A stretch of 45,005 nt of DNA, from the NCBI GenBank assembly GCA_016873515.1, contig VGXB01000015.1, positions 1-45,005 of the forward strand. The letters are read 5' to 3'. Made by a program: the position numbers and the translations under genes. Each line of letters starts with the position of its first letter. Positions within the stretch are counted from its first letter, which is position 1. Below, in pieces: positions 40,679-45,005 of this stretch. This DNA is from Nitrospira sp. GTDB lineage: Bacteria > Nitrospirota > Nitrospiria > Nitrospirales > Nitrospiraceae. A model generated the notes under the pieces. The model saw only the letters and a program-made list of their open reading frames with translations. It had not been told where the DNA came from and did no database searches.

Positions 40679-42085
40679 ATGGTGAGTATGGAGAGGATGA
40701 AGCTGGCGGGAAGTAGGGTTACAGTAGTGGGGCTCGCGCGAAGCGGTGTGGCGTCAGCTCGTCTGTTGCAGGCGGTGGGTGCGTTGGTCACTGTGGCCGA
40801 CAAGAAGGAACCATCGCAATTGGAGCGGATGCTTGAGCAGCTGGACCGGTCCCATGTAACGATGAATCTGGGCGATAGTTATGAGTCAGCGTTGGAGACC
40901 GCCGATCTCGTGATCATCAGCCCAGGGGTTCCGTATCGCATGGACGCGTTGGAGCGTGTTCGCCGTCGAGGGGTGAAGGTATTGAGCGAGCTGGAGCTCG
41001 CGTCGCGATTTCTCTCGGCGCCAATCCTGGCCGTGACCGGCACCAACGGGAAGAGCACCACAGTGACGTTGATCGGCAAGATGTTGCAGCGCAGCGGCAA
41101 GCGTGTGTTCGTGGGTGGGAATCTGGGGACGGCGCTTAGCGAAGCGGCCGGAGAGGTTCTGCATGCGTTCCAAATGGGACGCCCCGATCCGTTCGATCTG
41201 CTGGTCGTCGAAGTGTCCAGCTTTCAGCTCGAGACGGTGGAGCAGTTTCACCCGTGGATCGCCGCGATTCTCAATGTCACCGTGGACCATCAGGACCGGT
41301 ATGACTCGATCGAAGAATATGTCGCGGCCAAACATCGGATCTTCGAGAATCAAACCGCATCCGATTATGCCCTTTTCAATCTGGACAATGCACGAGTAGC
41401 GGCGCTTAGGCACCATGTGAAGGCTAGAGTCCTCGGGTTTACGAAAACGCCATCCTTGCCGCCTGATGTGGCTGGCGGAACCTATCTTAATGGTGATCGG
41501 ATCATGACGACCGTTACCGGCGGGTGTCAGGAAGTGTGCCGGCGTGGCGAGATCAAGATCAGCGGCCACCACAATGTCGAGAATGTAATGGCGGCAACGA
41601 CATACGCGTTGTTGAGCGGATGTCCGCTGGACGCGATTCGATCGGTGCTCGGTGAGTTTCCAGGATTGGAACATGCGCTGGAAGTCGTCCGGGATCGGCG
41701 CGGGGTGCGCTTCGTCAATGACTCAAAGGGGACCAATGTGGATGCTACCCTGAAGGCACTGGAGAGTATCGAGCAGCCGATTTGGCTCATCGCCGGAGGA
41801 CGAGACAAGGGGGGCGATTTTTCACGGCTTGCTCCAGCCATTCGTCGACGAGTTAAGCGGCTGGTATTGATCGGCGAAGCCGCGCCGCTGATCGCCGAGG
41901 CCGTGCCGGACTATTCGGCTATCGACCGGGCGGGGACGTTGCGCGAGGCGGTTGAGCTGGCTGCTGCCGGAGCGGAAGCAGGTGAGGTGGTGCTCATGTC
42001 GCCGGGGTGCGCGAGCTTCGACATGTTCGCCGATTATCAAGACCGGGGACGCCAGTTCAAGGCGCTCGTCAACGGCTTGCCATGA
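40679..42085 (+). CDS. murD: UDP-MurNAc-L-alanine:D-glutamate ligase MurD
   Basis: A 468-residue Mur ligase that adds D-glutamate. The N-terminal Rossmann-like part binds UDP-MurNAc-L-Ala ([17 protein letters not shown]). The P-loop GTNGKSTT is at 121-128, and the C-terminal [19 protein letters not shown] is a MurD hallmark. Three in-frame ATG codons open the gene (40679, 40688, 40697), and the true start could be the third, giving MKLAGSR. The first is used here. It is slightly longer than the usual 440-450 residues. Confidence 0.95.
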   Translation: MVSMERMKLAGSRVTVVGLARSGVASARLLQAVGALVTVADKKEPSQLERMLEQLDRSHVTMNLGDSYESALETADLVIISPGVPYRMDALERVRRRGVKVLSELELASRFLSAPILAVTGTNGKSTTVTLIGKMLQRSGKRVFVGGNLGTALSEAAGEVLHAFQMGRPDPFDLLVVEVSSFQLETVEQFHPWIAAILNVTVDHQDRYDSIEEYVAAKHRIFENQTASDYALFNLDNARVAALRHHVKARVLGFTKTPSLPPDVAGGTYLNGDRIMTTVTGGCQEVCRRGEIKISGHHNVENVMAATTYALLSGCPLDAIRSVLGEFPGLEHALEVVRDRRGVRFVNDSKGTNVDATLKALESIEQPIWLIAGGRDKGGDFSRLAPAIRRRVKRLVLIGEAAPLIAEAVPDYSAIDRAGTLREAVELAAAGAEAGEVVLMSPGCASFDMFADYQDRGRQFKALVNGLP

Positions 42086-42163
42086 CGATGCGTCCCGTCG
42101 ATGCGGGCATCGACTTGATGTGAGGGTCGATGACGGATGGATTCAACGAATTGAGGATGGAAA

Positions 42164-43366
42164 ATGTCACGGAGATCGGAAGAAACGCTGACGCTGCCCT
42201 GGATGCCGGCCAGCCCGCGTCCTCCGAAACGGGCGGTGATGGATCATACTCTGCTGGGAATTACAGTCATTCTGGCACTGATCGGCTTGGTCATGGTGTT
42301 CAGCGCAAGCGCCGTTGTCGCAGACAATCGATTCCACGATTCGGGATTTTTTCTCAAACGCCAGCTCATTTGGTTTACGTGTGGGCTTGTACTGCTGCAT
42401 CTGGTGGCGCGCATCGACTACATTTGGTGGAAACGTCTGGCGATTCCCCTTCTCGGCCTGATGGGTCTGTTGCTCGTGCTGGTTCTGGTCCCGTCGCTTG
42501 GAGTTGTGGCGAACGGGGCCAGACGCTGGCTTCGATTGGGACCAATTTCGATTCAGCCGGCCGAACTGGCGAAGCTGATCGCCGTGATCTATTTGGCAGC
42601 CTACTTGGCAAAGAAGGAGGACCAGATCACGAACTTCGTCAGCGGATTGGTTCCGCCATTGCTTGTGATCGGAGTGCTCGGCGGTCTGGTGTTATTAGAA
42701 CGAGATCTGGGAACCGTGGTGGTGATGGGCTTGGTCGCGATCAGTCTCTTGTTCCTGGGGGGGGCGCGTCTTTCTCACCTGGTGTCCCTCGGGCTCTGTG
42801 CCGTGCCGGTTGTATTGGTGCTTGTCCTCGGATCAAAGTATCGGCGCGACCGGCTGATGACATTCCTGGACCCGTGGAAGGATGCCTCGGACACGGGGTT
42901 TCAAATCACGCAATCGTTTCTGGCGTTCGGCAGCGGCGGCCCGTTTGGAGTGGGATTGGGCGAGGGCAAGCAAAAACTCTTCTTTTTGCCGGAGGCACAT
43001 ACCGATTTTGTGTTGGCGCTGGTGGGTGAAGAACTGGGACTCGTCGGGACAGGAGCCATTATTCTGCTCTTTGCTGTGTTCGTCGTTCGAGGGTTTCAGA
43101 TTGCCGCGCGAGCACGGATGCCGTTCGGGCGGTACCTCGGTATGGGGATTACCCTGCTTATCGGCGGACAGGCGCTGATCAACACATCCGTGGTGACAGG
43201 GCTTGTGCCGAACAAAGGGTTGACCTTACCCTTCGTCAGTTACGGCGGGTCGTCGCTGATTACCTGTATGGTGGGGATTGGGATCTTGCTGAACATCTCG
43301 CGAGACCGGCAGATGGGACGAGAAGATTTCTGGCGGAGCAGCCAGGGTGGGTCGAGTTACCGATGA
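42164..43366 (+). CDS. ftsW: Septal peptidoglycan polymerase FtsW
   Basis: A 400-residue SEDS-family glycosyltransferase that polymerises lipid II at the division site with FtsI. About ten membrane segments are visible, with VMVFSASAVVA early, the signature GPISIQPAELAKL and ERDLGTVVVMG, and GEELGLVG and PNKGLTLPFVSYGGSSL near the end. The ATG at 42164 is preceded by GAGGATGG. The N-terminal 20 residues are cytoplasmic. It overlaps murG by four bases. Confidence 0.95.
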   Translation: MSRRSEETLTLPWMPASPRPPKRAVMDHTLLGITVILALIGLVMVFSASAVVADNRFHDSGFFLKRQLIWFTCGLVLLHLVARIDYIWWKRLAIPLLGLMGLLLVLVLVPSLGVVANGARRWLRLGPISIQPAELAKLIAVIYLAAYLAKKEDQITNFVSGLVPPLLVIGVLGGLVLLERDLGTVVVMGLVAISLLFLGGARLSHLVSLGLCAVPVVLVLVLGSKYRRDRLMTFLDPWKDASDTGFQITQSFLAFGSGGPFGVGLGEGKQKLFFLPEAHTDFVLALVGEELGLVGTGAIILLFAVFVVRGFQIAARARMPFGRYLGMGITLLIGGQALINTSVVTGLVPNKGLTLPFVSYGGSSLITCMVGIGILLNISRDRQMGREDFWRSSQGGSSYR

Positions 43367-44490
43367 CGATCGTGATCGCCGCTGGGGGAACCGGAGGCCA
43401 TCTCTATCCGGCTGTGGCGCTGGCGCGAGAATTTCAGCGCAGAAATTCCTCCAGCCAGATCCTCTTCGTTGGAACCGAACGTGGAATTGAATCGAAGGTG
43501 CTCGCTCATGAAGGATTTGAATTGCTGCGCATCACGGCGAAGCCGGTGATGGGGAGGGGCGTTGTGTCTGTGATGCAAGGGGTGCTCTCCATGCCGGTGG
43601 GGCTCTGGCAGTCGCTCTACATTCTCCGCAAGCACCGGGTGGATCTGGTGATTGGAGTGGGAGGCTATACGAGTCCGACCATGCTGGTTGCTGCAGCACT
43701 ACGAGGGATTCGGCGAGTGATTCTTGAACCCAACGCCTACCCTGGCATGGCGAATAAAGCGGTTGCGCCATTTGCGCAAAGGATTTTTCTGGCATTCGAC
43801 TCGGCGGCGGATTTATTCGACCGAAGCAAGGTTCGGGTGGTTGGCACGCCAGTTCGGCAGGAGTTTTTGGCGCCATCCGAGCCGAACGAGGCGGCGACGT
43901 CTGGCGGATCATGCGTGCATCTCTTGATTTTCGGAGGCAGCCAAGGGGCAAAGGCAATTAACAGTGCGGTGCTGGATGCACTGGTCACATTGACAGCCCG
44001 GATGCCCCACCTGGCAATCACCCATCAAACGGGAGAAGCGGATTATCGGCGAGTGCAGGAGATCTACGAGAAGTTGGGTGTACGAGCCAAGGTCACGCCG
44101 TTCCTATATGACATGCCGACCGTTCTGCGCTCGGCCGACCTCGTGGTCTCGCGCGCTGGCGCCATGACGATCGCGGAGCTGGCGGCCTGTGGAAAGCCGG
44201 CGATCCTGATTCCGCTTCCGACGGCGATTTATGATCACCAGATGAAAAATGCACGGGCCATGGAAGCAGCGGGCGGCGCGATCGTTTTGCCTCAAGCCGA
44301 CCTGACTGGCTCGACGCTGAGCGACTCGATCAATGCGATAGTGCAGGATCCCTCACGGCTTCAAAAAATGAGCGCCAACAGCCGGGCGATGCGGCGCATC
44401 GATGCCGGTAGGGCGATTGTCTGCGAATGTTACGCACTAATGGGGGTGACACATGACGGCGACAGGTCTGTTGGGGAGGCTGGCGCCTAA
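43363..44490 (+). CDS. murG: UDP-GlcNAc:lipid I transferase MurG
   Basis: A 375-residue peripheral membrane glycosyltransferase (GT-B fold) that turns lipid I into lipid II. The N-terminal [14 protein letters not shown] loop, the central [26 protein letters not shown], and the donor-binding [24 protein letters not shown] are all present. The ATG overlaps the ftsW stop codon (ATGA). A possible tiny frame of 18 codons lies between its stop and murC, and is not considered a gene. Confidence 0.95.
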   Translation: MTIVIAAGGTGGHLYPAVALAREFQRRNSSSQILFVGTERGIESKVLAHEGFELLRITAKPVMGRGVVSVMQGVLSMPVGLWQSLYILRKHRVDLVIGVGGYTSPTMLVAAALRGIRRVILEPNAYPGMANKAVAPFAQRIFLAFDSAADLFDRSKVRVVGTPVRQEFLAPSEPNEAATSGGSCVHLLIFGGSQGAKAINSAVLDALVTLTARMPHLAITHQTGEADYRRVQEIYEKLGVRAKVTPFLYDMPTVLRSADLVVSRAGAMTIAELAACGKPAILIPLPTAIYDHQMKNARAMEAAGGAIVLPQADLTGSTLSDSINAIVQDPSRLQKMSANSRAMRRIDAGRAIVCECYALMGVTHDGDRSVGEAGA

Positions 44491-44551
44491 TGCGGTTCCG
44501 GAGCAACGAGACGGGCGTCGTGCCTTATATGGACGACAAGGAGTAACGCGC

Positions 44552-45005
44552 ATGGGGATGTTTCGCAAGACCCAGCACATTCATCTGGTTGGCATTGGCG
44601 GCGCCGGCATGAGCGGGATTGCCGAGGTTCTTTTGACGATGGGATATAAGGTGACCGGCTCGGATTTGCAGGCGTCGGAAACCACCAGGCGGTTGGAAGA
44701 ACTCGGTGGAAACATTTTCTTCGGTCACCAGGAGTCGAACGTCGGCGAGGCGCAGGTGGTCGTGATCTCTTCCGCTGTGGCATCGACGAACCCTGAGGTG
44801 GCAGCGGCGAAGGCCAGGCAAATCCCGGTGATTCTGCGGGCCGAGATGCTCGCGGAATTGATGCGGCTCAAATTCGGCGTGGCGATCGCAGGGGCGCATG
44901 GCAAGACGACGACCACCTCGATGGTGGCGAACGTGCTGGCGCAGGGTGGACTCGACCCCACGATGGTGATCGGAGGAAAAGTACACGCGCTAGGTAGTCA
45001 CGCGC
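44552..45005 (+). CDS. murC: UDP-MurNAc:L-alanine ligase MurC (partial, window end)
   Basis: The first 151 residues of the cytoplasmic ligase that adds L-alanine to UDP-MurNAc. The window cuts the gene. [19 protein letters not shown] gives the N-terminal nucleotide-binding loop, VTGSDLQAS follows, and [13 protein letters not shown] is the ATP-binding loop. The ATG at 44552 has AAGGAG eight bases upstream. The gap after murG is about 60 bp. Position in the cluster (murG-murC) is standard. Confidence 0.93.
   Translation, partial: MGMFRKTQHIHLVGIGGAGMSGIAEVLLTMGYKVTGSDLQASETTRRLEELGGNIFFGHQESNVGEAQVVVISSAVASTNPEVAAAKARQIPVILRAEMLAELMRLKFGVAIAGAHGKTTTTSMVANVLAQGGLDPTMVIGGKVHALGSHA

Noticed and set aside
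44490-44547. An 18-codon frame between murG and murC
   Set aside because: Too short, with no start signal; it is probably only the leader before murC.
1-45005. CRISPR arrays, tRNA or rRNA genes
   Set aside because: No regularly spaced direct repeats, cloverleaf-like segments or rRNA-like sequence were recognised by eye; a tRNA scan was not possible.

Overview
The window looks like chromosome from a Nitrospira-type bacterium (phylum Nitrospirota). This is inferred from the gene mix: a hopanoid-associated HpnA epimerase beside a prenyl synthase and a CruF-type carotenoid protein, CstA, a Gram-negative RND pump, a meso-diaminopimelate-type MurE, and many small unclassifiable proteins. No rRNA, tRNA, CRISPR array, phage or intact insertion sequence was recognised. 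No database search was possible, so all names rest on motifs and family knowledge.

Layout. 1-4.7 kb: a VOC/glyoxalase I-like protein, an alkyladenine DNA glycosylase, an exported protein with a clear terminator, a GAF histidine kinase that has lost its phospho-accepting histidine, and two small envelope proteins. 4.8-7.7 kb (minus): ispA, hpnA and cruF, an isoprenoid/hopanoid/carotenoid group. 8.2-14.8 kb (mostly plus): small zinc-binding proteins including a leaderless C4HC3 (PHD-like) finger, proteins of unknown function, a 209-bp element with 16-bp terminal inverted repeats, a decayed DUF2914 membrane gene, a DUF1499 protein, a divergent SpeD-like proenzyme and an SCP2 protein. 14.8-19.9 kb (minus): a tetR-adaptor-RND efflux operon with a 28-bp palindrome over its start.

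19.98-28.5 kb: a phosphonate biosynthesis locus around a divergent promoter region. The minus arm has two tandem exported paralogues and a PEP mutase-nucleotidyltransferase fusion. The plus arm has a two-subunit phosphonopyruvate decarboxylase, a 2-aminoethylphosphonate transaminase, a cytidylyltransferase-like enzyme, a CDP-alcohol phosphotransferase with a degenerate N-terminal nucleotidyltransferase, and a flippase-like membrane protein. Together these could convert PEP to phosphonopyruvate, phosphonoacetaldehyde and 2-aminoethylphosphonate, activate it as a CMP ester and place it on a lipid or other membrane alcohol. The mutase active-site loop reads EDN-x3-KRCS instead of the usual EDK-x5-NS, which makes this the most interesting part of the window.

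28.5-32.3 kb: cstA, yajQ and a seven-repeat beta-propeller lipoprotein. 32.4-33.5 kb: a decayed minus-strand gene. From 33.5 kb to the window end: the division and cell wall (dcw) cluster rsmH-ftsL-ftsI-murE-murF-mraY-murD-ftsW-murG-murC (murC cut by the window edge), with a strong sigma70-like promoter and no mraZ in front. Two intergenic hairpins near 24.1 and 30.5 kb share loop sequence, and degenerate short-word repeats fill several other gaps.
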